Shown: positions 1 to 10,481, counted from the stretch's first letter. The stretch: 20,840 bases of DNA from Nemertoderma westbladi (GCA_032718475.1 JAUCBJ010006107.1:1-20840); one strand, 5' to 3'. Notes: generated by a model from the letters alone, not told the origin. Numbers and translations: made by a program.

Positions 1-168
1 ACAGTGGAGACGCGACCGTTCAACCAGTTTACATCGCAATCTACGACTTCGAGGAAGACTTGTGAGCCTACCGAACAACGGAGAACAGTGGAGACGCGAC
101 CGTTCAACCAGTTTACATCGCAATCTACGACTTCGAGGAAGACTTGTGAGCCTACCGAACAACGGAGA
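1..168 (+). repeat. 84-bp tandem duplication inside gag
   Basis: Positions 1-84 and 85-168 are almost perfect copies of an 84 bp unit beginning acagtggagacgcgaccg; a third partial start (cagtgga) follows at about 170. The period is 28 codons, so the frame is kept and the protein carries two ETRPFNQF...EPTEQRR blocks. The array may extend left of the window. Confidence 0.95.
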
Positions 169-1063
169 TCAGTGGACGATGTTCCGAAACGAGCCGTTAG
201 AATTCGTACGACGCAACGAACGCGAGCACGTCGACCACCATATCCAGATGATAGTAGTACTTCGAGCGAATCGGATTACCCGAAACGCGAGGTATTTAGA
301 ACGGGGGCGGCCGATGAATATAAACGCGAGCGTTCAGACAACTCCTTTGCAGATAATCCTCCACAGAATACACCGACACAGAAGGCGTTACCACCAGCGG
401 GCGCGATCGGTGCGCAACAGTTCGCCGACATTGTCAACAAGTTGGCCCGGATTGAGGAACGTCTGGAGGAAGGTTACACCGACAGTTCGAGAAATTCCGA
501 ATTCGAACACAATAGACACCCGAAGGGACCACAAAGACCGGTACCTTCAAACCCCACATCGTATCAGGGAAAAGCGCCTAGAAGGGAGAACATCAACCAG
601 ACTACCAACCAAGGACGTGAAACTCTGAACGTTGCCGAGGAGATAGCGAAATTCGCAGCCAGACAGGGATTGCAGGTACAACAACCACCGAAGTTCTCCG
701 GTAGCTCAAAACACTGGCATACCTTCGTAGACTATATCGAATCCCAGATCGCCGTGTGCGCCTTTACATCACGGGAGAAGTTCAATTACCTGCTCCAAAC
801 GTTGTCAGGAGAACCTAAACGTTTGGCGGAGACTTTCGTCGGTGTACCAGACGCTTTCGAACTAGCGTACGATCGTTTGACTTCGATATACGGAGGTACA
901 GTGAGTATGGCCAGGTCAGTAATAGAAGAACTCTGTAAGGGAGGGGCTATCACTAAACCCGTCGACTTACTAAAACTAGCTGACGAAATCAAGAACGCTA
1001 TCACTACCTTAAGATCAATTGGACAACTTGATTACGGAAATACCCCTACAGTACCTAAAGAGG
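1..1063 (+). pseudogene. BEL/Pao Gag, N-terminal part (interrupted, 5' end outside window)
   Basis: Open frame from the window edge (frame of position 4) to a stop at 1075-1077; the real start lies upstream, since the first codon here is GTG. The N-terminus has a 28-residue repeat (ETRPFNQFTSQ...), then a basic, Ser-rich stretch and an acidic/Gln-rich linker. From about residue 229 (PPKFSGSSKHW) to LDYGN near 1041 it resembles the Gag domain of BEL/Pao elements (DUF1759 type). Gag would form the particle that packages element RNA. The match ends after LDYGN, and the last in-frame codons before the stop probably belong to the inserted DNA from 1064. The same domain seems to resume at about 2262 in a different frame, so this is one gene split by an insertion. 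Family call confident; exact breakpoint less so. Confidence 0.85.
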
Positions 1064-1582
1064 TGAGGTCTCTATAGGGGTGCTGTAAACAGGCGGTGGC
1101 GGACTCGTGAGGGTCTGGGGGCACGTTAAATTGGGGTATATAGTGCTAGGGAGATACCGAAGGCCCTCGTGTCTAACGAACCATGAATTGCCATGGTGCC
1201 GTGGTACCGTCTAGTCGGCCTGTTGCCGTACTGCCAGTCCTGTACACAGTAGGGGTGGTGGCATGGCGTGATTTGTGGTTCATGTGGCGTGGACTATGTT
1301 TTGTATGTGGGCGATCAGTGGCAGTTTGCTTGGGGCTTGGATGGTTCCATTGACCGTCAGCTGTTCCGTTTTTTTGATACTATATGTTATTGTCTCCATG
1401 TTCAGCTGATTGGTCTTTGGTGGCATTGGAATAAACCGTCGGGCTTTGAGCTTTCTGTTGCTGTGGGTACGTGAGTACATGTGATTGTATGTGTGGCCAC
1501 TGCGAGTGGGTATGGGAACCCTTACCAGTTGGACAAGACGCCGCTGGTATTAGTAGGACCATACTTTACTGCGCCCCAGCAT

Positions 1583-1624
1583 ACTTTGTGCACACAAAGT
1601 TATTTTACCCTGTCGGTAAAATAA
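1583..1624. other. Two adjacent hairpins with an embedded AATAAA
   Basis: ACTTTGTG (1583-1590) pairs with CACAAAGT (1593-1600). Next to it, TTATTTTACC (1600-1609) pairs with GGTAAAATAA (1615-1624) across a five-base loop. AATAAA sits in and just after the second right arm. A polyadenylation or LTR R-region structure would look like this, but orientation is not established. Confidence 0.5.
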
Positions 1625-1646
1625 AGTACTCTCGATTTGCTGCCGA

Positions 1647-1712
1647 TCGATACAATTTTGTCCCCTCTGATTTTGTCCCTTCTCGATTTTGACCCCGATT
1701 TTGTCTTACCCG
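1647..1712. repeat. Short degenerate repeat of a gattttgtccc word
   Basis: Four imperfect copies of a 13-18 bp word around attttgtcccctctga follow one another just after the hairpin pair. They are simple-sequence-like, with no coding role visible. Confidence 0.5.
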
Positions 1713-1845
1713 AATATGTCCTCTGTGTGTGCATGGTATGTGTCAGATTTTGTGATTACCGTAGTGTACTTGATTTCGTGAACATCTGTTGAGTACACGT
1801 GTACAGGACGGGTAAGTGGTTACTTGTTCCTAGCTTTCGAGCTAG

Positions 1846-1976
1846 TCAGTATTGTTGAGGAACGGTGTCCCCTCAATATTGCCGGCGAGGCAGGTGAAAA
1901 CGTGTCAATATTCCATGTTGGGTAGCGCAAGCCCACATGGGACAAGACCGTCGGTTAGGCCCAAGGGCGACCTTGG
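1846..1976. other. Cluster of inverted repeats within the gag insertion
   Basis: Three stem-loops lie within 130 bp: TTGAGG/CCTCAA around 1850-1875; CCATGTTGGG against CCCACATGG (1912-1939, one bulge); and CCAAGG/CCTTGG (about 1960-1976). They could be structure in an untranslated leader of the inserted element. No tRNA-like A/B boxes were recognised. Confidence 0.4.
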
Positions 1977-2345
1977 TGCTCGATCGCTATCGACTGGTCC
2001 ACCTGCCGGTTGACTCTTTGTTATACTTTGAGTTGGCTCAATGTACAGTCAGGCCACAGTAAGTTGACAGTAGCCGCCCATCTGGCTACACGTTCGACGA
2101 GCTGTGCTGGTGTGATCGGGGGACCGAAAACAGAACCCGGGAAGCATCAGGCCACCCTCCGGCCCGGTCTGATAATAACATCTGTCGGACTGGCCCCAAG
2201 GGTGGTGGAAAGGTGTCCGCCTCATGGGTGCGCCTCGGAGTCATCAGAGAGGAGCCCAAAAGGACACAAGCGTTTATTAAAGATAATAGGACGACTCCAC
2301 CATCGACTTCGTCGGGAGTGGAGGAAGGTCGAATACCAGCGAGAG

Positions 2346-2348
2346 TAG
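2346..2348 (+). other. In-frame stop codon (TAG) in gag
   Basis: Recognisable BEL/Pao Gag sequence lies on both sides in the same frame (VEYQRE before, GGFLKLEDVYLL after), so the TAG is a disabling substitution unless it is read through. Confidence 0.7.
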
Positions 2349-5300
2349 CGAGGAGGATTCCTAAAATTAGAAGATGTGTACCTTTTAATATCCAGGGAGG
2401 CGGTAGTAGAAACTCGATCTAACTATACCGACCAGCACATCGTGGCAGAAGGGATCACACTGCCATCCTCCAACCGACAAAAACCCCAGACAACATCCAC
2501 AAAGACGGCCACTTACGCCACACCGACGGAATCACGACAATTCTCAGACGGTAATAGAGTATCTGCGCCCATTGGGACGAAACAGACGAGACAGCAACTC
2601 AGCACCGACTTCAACGGCTGCCAATACTGCGAACATTTAGGTAAGCGGTATATTGGTCACAAGTTACGAGGTTGTCGACAATTTCGCGAGTTGAACTCAG
2701 AAGAACGACGGCTGCAGATACGGCCACTGGACTCTTGTTGGCGGTGTACGCAACACGGACACGTCCGTAAGGATTGCCCAAATACCGACACTTGTCCATC
2801 CTGTGGACGCAACCACGACGGTCTGCTCCACACAGACAGCCACACGCCGACGAAACGCTTCGCCAGGGAACACCCGGAAGCAGCAGCGAGATGTGATTCG
2901 GCTTACCGAAAAAGAGAATCGAAAACGACTCCGACTTTCGTGACCCATATAGAGGATTGCTTTTCAGAACAATCCGGATCGTCGGACGAAGAATCAGACG
3001 ACGACGAATATTCTAATGGAGACGAACAACCGTCGATCGCGCTCCTGACCACTGATCAACTGAAGGGATTCAGTGTAATCCCGATTAAGGTTACTGGCAC
3101 AAAGGGGAGTAAGAGGATTTACGCGATTCTAGACTCAGCCTCATCTCACAGTTACGTAGATGAAAAGATAGCTGACGTCGTAACAGATCTTAGACAAGGT
3201 AAGCACGTCAGTTATACAGTAAGTAGTATGCACGGCCAGCGTGCAATACCAGTGACACGAGTTAAGTTGGACTTAGACTCTCTTCTTCCAAAATCGCAAC
3301 ACAGCGAGAGGGAAAGGTCTTTGTTGCCCTTTAGAGATCTAACCTTTGCGGCCACGAAGGACTTTAGTAACCTACTAGGTCCAGTGCCGGAACAATCTCT
3401 GGAGGACCGTAAGTATTTCAGACACCTTGGTGTACCCGAATGTCCCGTCAATTATAGATCGGTAGCAATGCTGATCGGGACGGACCAATTCAACCTACAT
3501 CAGGTGTGGGAAACCAGACCATCGGCAGTTGTAGCAGGAAACGCATACGCCTGCAGAACGCCGATAGGGTGGTATACTCGAGCGCCTGTGCGCACACTAG
3601 ACGTAAGTGACGAGGAAGACGACGTACAGAGTACATGTAGTTTATTGACTACAAACTCAATTCATTCCTTTTCACACGACGTGAACCATACTACACTACA
3701 GTCGACAAAACATGACAGACGTGTAACTAGTATGATAAGTCACAAGGAGCAGCTAACCCACAAGGTGAGTTTAGAAATTGGGGGGAAGACGAATGGCGAC
3801 CACGGCCGGCTAGAGATTCCATCGACGACAGATGATAGGCTTGCGAGTCTACCTACCCCAATAACTTCAACAGTGCCCATCGATATCGACGATGACGCGT
3901 TGAAAATTCATCAGTTGGAACAAGCCGCCTTGGACAAAGAATTAACGGAGAAGACTATCAGGTGGTTAGAACAAGATACAGCTGAACCTGGTAGCTACGA
4001 CCCTTGTATGTCGGAACAGGAGAAACAATCTCTAAAGATCATGGAGGATACTATCCGACAGACGGAGGACGGACATTACGAGGTGGGTATGTTATGGCGT
4101 AGCCAAAGTCCTAAACTTATAAACAACTACCCACTGGCTTTAAGACGTCTACAATCAATCCGACAACGTCTATTAAAGGACGAGAAAGCCCATCTGCAGT
4201 ATAACACTCAGATGGAGACGTATTTGACGAAGGGATACGCTATCCGAATGACTAACCCGGAGCAAGTGACCGACCAGACATACTACCTGCCACATCACTA
4301 TGTGAGACATCCCGACAAACCAGATAAAGTACGCGTAGTCAATGACTGTGCGGCTCTGTTTGAGGGAATGTCCCTCAATAGTGAGTTAATGGATGGACCG
4401 AACATGAATAATTATCTTATGGGGGTGATTATGCGCTTCCGTCAGCGCCAAGTAGCCTTTACTTGCGACGTTGAAGCGATGTTTCACCAAGTGAAAGCGT
4501 TAGAGCGAGACAGAGACAGTTTGCGGTTTCTCTGGTATCCGGAAGGGGACTTAAGTCTACCACCAGCGACTTACCAAATGCAAGTTCGCGTCTTCGGTGC
4601 CAGAGACAGCCCGAATTGTACGATGTACGCCTTGAAGCAAGCCGCTAGAGATCAGAAACATCTGTATGACCCAGAGATAATTAGAATTGTAGAACGTGAC
4701 TTTTACGTTGATGACGGTTTACAAAGTTGCGACACAGTAGAGCGTGCTACAACAGTAGCACATCAATTACGGGACTGCTTGGCAGGCGGAGGTTTTAACC
4801 TCACCAAATTCGCCTCAAACAGTGCCGAATTAGTTGACTCATTCGGAACTACTGAGCGTGGAGGTGGTGACATAGACCTAGAGTTCGAACCACTACCGAC
4901 GACTAAGGTGTTGGGGATCTTTTGGGACCCAAACACAGACAACTTTCGAGTGAAGGTGAGACTGGACAGTCAAGGAAACACACTGACCAAGAGATCATGC
5001 TTGTCAAAGTTGAGCCGATTGTTCGACCCGTTAGGATTCATCAGTCCAGTGATACTACAAGCCCGCATTTATATGCGCAGTATATGGAAGGATGGACTAA
5101 CGTGGGACGAGCCGATCTCATCAGATCAAGTGGACTTATGGAAGACCTGGGAGGCGGAATTGTCTTCGTTAGAGGATTATTTCATACCCAGGGTTTACTT
5201 TCCATTACAGAGTACATTTCCTGACAACTTGGAACTACACTGTTTTTCTGACGCCAGTGACAACGGTTTTGGTGTGGCAGCGTATTTGCGCAGACAAGTA

Positions 5301-5888
5301 GAATCGGACGAGTTCGATGTTTCGCTCATTACTTCTAAGGCTAAGACCATGCCTACTAAGTATATGACGACACCACGAGCCGAGCTACAAGCCGCGACCC
5401 TGTCAACCACCATCGTGAACCTCATACAGACAGAACTACAGTCGAGTTTACAGATATTTTATTGGACTGACGCGACGTTGGTTTTATTTTACATAAACAA
5501 CGACACACTCGAATTCAAGACATTCATAGCTAACCGTCGCGCAGAGATTCTAGACCGTTCGATAAAAGAGGATTGGCGACATTGTCCCGGACCACAAAAC
5601 CCAGCTGATATTGCGTCGCGAGGAATGATGCCTGAGGAATTCTGTAAACCAGAGAACAAAGAGTTTTGGCAACACGGACCCCAGTTTTTGCAGAAATCGA
5701 CACAAGATTGGCCTCCGTTATACGACAACAAGTCCAACACCATTCCCAAGGACGCCGAAATCAAGAAACCAAAAAAGGGGAAGACAAAGAAAAAGACGAC
5801 GGCGGCGAAACTCAAGAAAAAACCGAAGGCGAAATGGAAAGATATAACTTCAAAGGTCAAGAGAGGAAGACTTGCGAGCCTTTCTACA

Positions 5889-5984
5889 CCAGACATATCG
5901 CCAGACGGTCAACCAGACATATCGCCAGACGGTCAACCAGACACGTTACTAGACAGCCAACCAGACATTTTGCCAGACATATGG
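5889..5984 (+). repeat. 24-bp tandem repeat at the element junction
   Basis: Two perfect copies of ccagacatatcgccagacgg+tcaa (5889-5912, 5913-5936) are followed by two diverged copies (5937-5960, 5961-5984). They encode PDISPDGQ-like octapeptides. The array ends just where minus-strand BEL/Pao homology begins. Confidence 0.9.
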
Positions 5985-8900
5985 TATGTTCAGATGTTGG
6001 ATGCTCTCATCCTCGTCCCAATCATAAAGGTCTGCTTGAGTAGTAGCGAAGTTCTTTATAGCCACCATTTTCACTGACCTTATGCTGTGTTCTCCTAGTT
6101 CGTCTTGTGGGGTGGACAACGCGCCTACATAATAATCAGCTGTTATTGTAGATTTCCAAACTTGCATTATGCCAGACATGTTGAGCTTAGTTTGGAACTT
6201 GGGTTGTCCAGCAAATATATCTTCGGCTAACTCTTTATCGATGAATGTTCCTGTGCTGCCTGAGTCCAGGAGGGCGTTCACTACATAACTCCTCTTAGGT
6301 CCGTGAACCCTTACTTGCACCACAGGAAACTCTCGGATCCCTACATTGGAGGATGTCTCTTTCCAAGGTGGTTGTCGTTCAGAAGTAGTTAGAGTAAAGT
6401 CGTTCTCTGTATCTTTCTCATACGTTAGTGCTCGATACACTGCGGTATTTATCATGTAACAGGATTCGTTTTCGTCAGAGAACTCGTCTGTATAGAATCC
6501 TTCCATCTCAGATTGATCAGTGTCGTTCACATCACTGAATTGGACATGTAACTCGGAATCACTTATCTGATTCGGACTATTTCGATCGAATTCAGCGTGC
6601 AACAAGGTATGATGTTTCGCACCACACTTTGCACACCTTATGTCAGAGAAACAGGTTCGTCGTTGGTGTCCATGTCTGAGGCAATTATAACATAACCGCT
6701 TATCCCATATGACTTCGCGTCTCTCCATTAATGATTTCTTTAGAAATTCATCACACCTATTCAAAAAGTGGGTCCCGTCACACAGTGCACATTTTGGTTT
6801 GATGTTACTTACCTTGTTTTGAGTCACATTGTGTACACTTGCCTTTTCTTCGGGCTTTCTCACCTGAATTCTCTTGGGAGACGTGGGAGGAGTTTTTCTT
6901 GCTTGTTCTCTCCTGTCATTTGTTCGAGACTTGAATTTACTTACCTGGTCTTTAGGCACTTTATTCACGTAATAAGATCTATCCGTGTCCTTCCCGCTAT
7001 CTTCTCCTTGTGAAGTCTGGCTTTCGCCGTCATCGGTATAACATACTGGTGTTATTTTTCTCCTAGAGACGGGTTTTTCACTTACCTTGTTTTCCGGTGT
7101 TTTCTCCCTAGACAGTTTCAGGAGCTGTAATTTCACTTCTCCATCTAGGAATGACATGAGATCAGCCATGGTAGGGTCTCGCCGTTGTTGTTCCATCATA
7201 TATAACACTTTCTTATCCCAGCATGTACCTACTCCACCCTTAGGTAAAGTAGAAGCCACTGCTCTAATAACCATAGTGTTTTGATACTCGTGAGACTTAC
7301 CTAGCCAATCTAATTGTCGGCAGATCTCCTGGATCTCATCGGAAAACTCGATAATTCCGCTACTAATAAACTTTCGGGGCGCTACTAACTTGGCATACAA
7401 GTACCCAGCGATATTATTCCTATTTCCATACCTGATGTTTAGTGTATCCCAAACTTGTCTTAATCCGTCTGGATGTCCAATAAACTTTAACGCCATTAAC
7501 TTGGGAGATCCTTCCAAGCACTCGATGAGGTATCTAAGTTTTTCTCCATTAGATAGTACAGAGTTTTGTATGTTATCTTTGTAATATTCATTAAAAGGTA
7601 ACCATTTCATCTCATCTCCATTGAACTTGACGATCTCTCCAACCTTTACCGCTTGCCGGGCTTCGGTTCTAGCCATTTGACGCGTAAAACTTTCTTGGGC
7701 CATTGTGCTATTTAATATCGAGTTATCGGTATATAAATTCCTCGGATTATGATCAGTTCCATAGGGAATATCATTACAAACAGGTCTATAATTACCCTTA
7801 ATAGGGTTCACTATAGGAGTTTCTACTTCGCTAGCAGTATAGATGCGTGTAGGCTCCACACCTTGCGCATGAGATACTTCAGACCTAACGGGTTGACACA
7901 TTGTTACAGAGGGTGGTGGTATACCCTTTTGGGTGTTTACTAATTTATCGCGTTCAAGCGCGATACTTTGCTGCACTTCTTGCAACTCTAGCCTACTTTC
8001 CCTCACTGTTCCCTTTAAATGTTGGACAGTCCCTTCCAACTCTCGGACCTGTTGGGAAGAGCGTATCCGATTCTCCTTCATCTCTCCAAGGAGAATATCC
8101 ATCCCCTGCCGTCTCTCGTCTACCCAATCAACCGCCGAAACGGGATCCGCCAACGTCGTAGCGGGCAGACAAGGGACAACGGGCGACAAATTCGGAATAT
8201 TTCGCTCGGGGTCCAGGACCTGAACTGTCTCTCGGGCAGTTCTACGGGGCACAGGTAGCTTAGTGCTATGTAGAGGGAATTTATAGGTAGTCTCAGGGAG
8301 CACAGGTATGTCTATCACCGAAGGGGTGATTTCAATAACAGGCCTAATTATTTCAGGCTCATCTACTATAGTAGGGAGTCTTTCTATTTTAATTATTTGG
8401 TCTGTGGGCTCAGTACTACCTAAGTTGGTGTTATTTAGTTGCCTTCTAACAGCTGGAGGCAAATCAGGCAATTTCTGCCGGTGGAATGTTCTTTTATGTC
8501 TGCTTAGGCGAGATCGATTTCTTCCGCCTTCAGTGTCGGTGGTATCGCCTTCCTCAGATGATGTATACCCCTGTCTCTTGGGAGTAGATCGACTCATCAT
8601 CTGCATATTACTAGCTGTTAACTGTTTATTGAAGTTGTCTTGCCTCTCTTGAAGATTTTCCAACTCTAGTTGGGTTGCCTCTTCAGATGCTCTCCGTTCT
8701 GCTTCCGCCACCGCTGCAGCTTTTACCTCTGTTCGTTCTGCTTCCGCCACTGTTCGTTCTGCTTCCGCCACTGCTGCCGCTTTTGCCGCTGCCGCTGCCG
8801 CTTTTGCCTCTGCCGCTGCCGCTTTTCTTTCTGCCTCTGCCACTGCTGCTATCTTTCTGTCTTCTATACGCTTTTTCCTTACTTGTTCTTCCCTTTCTCT

Positions 8901-9161
8901 AGCGATGCGGAGTTGTTCATCGAATTTAGCTTGGTTCGCAGCTAACCTATCCACATCAATCGCATCTAACACAAGTTTGGCTCCTTCGCTATTAGGGCTA
9001 AGTCCCTCTAGCCTTGTCCTCAACTCTTCATCTCCCACAAAACGCTGATAATCTGACAGATAGATATCAATGGCATCCTTCTTATGCGGTTTCTCTGCTG
9101 TCGCTTCACTCTCCGTTGTATCTAGTAGACTGTCTGACAGGTTCTGCTTTGCGTCAGACAT
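5985..9161 (-). pseudogene. BEL/Pao Gag and protease start, second family, 3'-truncated
   Basis: The reading frame starts at the ATG at 9159-9161 (A at -3) and stays open to a stop at 5949-5951, whose last codons are foreign DNA. Residues ~75-185 form a Glu/Lys/Ala-rich coiled coil with AEAER-type repeats. A long linker follows, then a DUF1759-like Gag domain (about residues 505-685; EIVKFNGDEMKWLPF near 7600-7640). Next come zinc-binding motifs: CALC near 6797, CYNCLRHGHQRRTC (6651-6692, CCHC) and CAKC...HH near 6630. Last is an aspartic protease motif LLDSGSTGTFID (Asp codon 6264-6266). Homology stops at IQHLNIP near 5985; the rest of protease, RT, RNase H and integrase are absent. With no stop or frameshift over ~1,060 residues it looks young. 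Protein sequence and base composition differ from the plus-strand element, so it is another family. Confidence 0.88.
8690..8850 (-). repeat. Low-complexity Ala/Glu codon repeat in gag
   Basis: On the plus strand, words such as ttctgcttccgccactg and gctgccgcttttgcc recur. On the coding strand they give AAVAEAERT and AAAAEAKAAAA blocks (about residues 104-157) predicted to be helical. Open plus-strand frames here are shadows of this repeat. Confidence 0.85.
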
Positions 9162-9298
9162 GTTTGTGTGTACAGTTGAATGTCTACTGCTGTATTACAG
9201 TCTGAGCAAGTTTAGTAACTCAGTATTAACTGATAGCCTAGTAATTAATTACCGTTACTGCTACTCAGTGTAGCGTGATATATATATAATATATTAGA
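9162..9298 (-). other. Leader immediately upstream of the minus-strand gag
   Basis: Non-coding and AT-rich toward its upstream end (tatatatataatatatta near 9278-9295). It is probably the 5' untranslated leader of the minus-strand BEL/Pao element. No LTR end or primer-binding site was recognised. Confidence 0.4.
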
Positions 9299-9543
9299 AT
9301 ACCGGTATACTTATAGTATATATAACTATATAAGTATTATTACAGACTAGGTTTATCACAGAATACCGGTATAATTTTAGCACAAATATATATAAATATA
9401 TAATAGGCCTATCGGAATACCGGTATACAGCTTACAGTTTGTAGGATATATAATTCTGAAATAGAATTAATTACAAGTACCGGTATAATTTCAGCCTAGA
9501 TTTATAGAAATAAAGATAATAGGCCTATCGTAAATACCGGTAT
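9299..9543. repeat. Five spaced ATACCGGTAT palindromes
   Basis: The 10 bp palindrome ATACCGGTAT occurs at 9299-9308, 9363-9372, 9417-9426 and 9534-9543, with a one-mismatch copy (GTACCGGTAT) at 9477-9486. Spacings are 64, 54, 60 and 57 bp. Intervening DNA shares words such as 'ataggcctatcg' and 'ttagcaca', so this is a degenerate ~60 bp repeat whose palindrome is the best-kept part. It lies 140-380 bp upstream of the minus-strand gag start, where promoter or leader elements would be expected. A regulatory role is inference. Confidence 0.7.
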
Positions 9544-10481
9544 ATCAATTATTTCAAATAATTGAATTTCTGTTACTTTAGGGTTACTTTGTTACTTTAC
9601 TTACTTTATTACCGTTATTTGAGCAGTAATCCAACTGATATTGAGACCTAATGGTTTTATGGTATGCCTACTATTTATAAATCGTTGGATTTGATTTATA
9701 ATATATATATACCCGTTTTAATGGGTTTTGTCTATGTTTGAAATAAATGTTATTATTTCTGGGGAGTAATCACTACACAAAGCGGTGCGCTTTCAGTGAA
9801 GTGTTACGTATAGGACACTAAAACAAATAATTCTAATTTACCTAAGTTACTTAATACTACAAATTACGTACAATTCGGGTTGAGATTACAATCTCTAAAT
9901 AAACACAAAAATTTACAAAAACACAAAATACGAATTTTTAGGGTAATTTTACAAGAAGTCTACAAACCAGCCTAACAAAGGGTTAGAAATCTGGTTATTA
10001 CAATGGACAGGGTACTACGGTATTTGAAAATAATAAGTAGTAGTAAATACACTGCGTTGTCCAGATAGGAAAATACCACCGCCTGACGACCTATAGCCGT
10101 ATCGCTATAGGTTCTACGTTATGTATCACGGAGTGTTCCTACCTAGAAGTTAATAGAGCTAATCGAACGTGCCTATTAACCACTTTACAACACAAATATA
10201 ATGCCTACACTAATTACTTTCGGAAAGCACTGTACACTAAACCCTAAATTAGGTACGAGTACTTGTACAACAGATAATCAGTAGTTAAATATACTTGAAC
10301 AGCTAAAAGAACCACGGCATCTGCTGGAGTGACCGATGCACAAAATCACCAGTCTTTACCTACGCCGAGCAGCCCGTGTAGTACCGGGGTTAATTTAACT
10401 ATAGCGGTATGTATAACAAACACAATTACTGTAGGAACAAACTTGGGGAATGAATGTTGCGAATAATCGCATAAACTCTGA
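9544..10481. other. AT-rich non-coding stretch
   Basis: No gene is recognisable. Small features: gttacttt words clustered at about 9573-9610, a short ACCC...GGGT hairpin near 9710-9726, and a perfect stem-loop ACCTATAGC/GCTATAGGT (10089-10097 / 10104-10112). It may include untranslated or LTR sequence of the minus-strand element, but I could not define LTR ends. Confidence 0.5.
10089..10112. other. Perfect 9-bp stem-loop
   Basis: ACCTATAGC (10089-10097) and GCTATAGGT (10104-10112) are exact reverse complements around a six-base loop. No T-run follows and no function is assigned. Confidence 0.6.

Larger units (their letters stand above)
1064..2246. mobile_element. ~1.18 kb non-coding insertion splitting gag, possible solo LTR
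   Basis: The A/C-rich coding composition of gag changes abruptly to G/T-rich DNA at about 1064 and returns at about 2247, and Gag homology is broken across the same span. The candidate insert starts with TG (1064-1065) and ends with CA (2245-2246). It is flanked by aagagg (1058-1063) and gagagg (2247-2252), a 6 bp repeat with one mismatch. TG...CA ends with a 4-6 bp target duplication are typical of LTRs. An AATAAA signal lies inside a strong hairpin near 1620. No long ORF with recognisable homology is present. Element type and boundaries are inferred; an intron is less likely (see rejected items). Confidence 0.5.
2262..5984 (+). pseudogene. BEL/Pao Gag C-terminus, protease, reverse transcriptase and RNase H
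   Basis: One frame runs to a stop at 6075-6077, broken by a TAG at 2346-2348; beyond about 5984 it reads foreign DNA. In order: end of the Gag domain (LLKIIGRL, LRREWRKVEYQRE, then REAVVETRSNY after the stop); zinc-binding cysteines from 2619, including a CCHC knuckle CWRCTQHGHVRKDC (2736-2777) and CPSCGRNHDGLLH (from 2793); an acidic linker; an aspartic protease motif LDSASSHSYVDE (Asp codon 3132-3134; the usual Gly after DS is Ala); Pao-type reverse transcriptase with CDVEAMF (4464-4484) and FYVDD (4701-4715); RNase H with Asp at 5250, Glu at 5382, Asp at 5469 and Asp at 5607. RT and RNase H look intact. No integrase follows; a Lys-rich tail and a PDISPDGQ repeat replace it. The broken gag and missing integrase make it non-autonomous. 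Confidence 0.9.

Noticed and set aside
1268-1692. Small open frames inside the gag insertion
   Set aside because: Short, overlapping on both strands, with no recognisable motif.
1063-2348. Intron in gag: donor-like AG|GTGAGG at 1062/1063 and an AG at 2347-2348 in matching phase that would also remove the TAG stop
   Set aside because: There is no pyrimidine tract before the acceptor, and the splice would delete the conserved LLKIIGRL...LRREWRKVEYQRE segment. Kept only as an alternative to be tested with transcripts.
5949-6077. Overlapping coding ends of the two convergent elements
   Set aside because: Past about 5984 each frame only reads through the other element in antisense, so the shared 130 bp is not a real overlap of genes.
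8670-8945. Plus-strand Cys/Leu-rich open frames
   Set aside because: They are antisense readings of the Ala/Glu codon repeat in the minus-strand gag.
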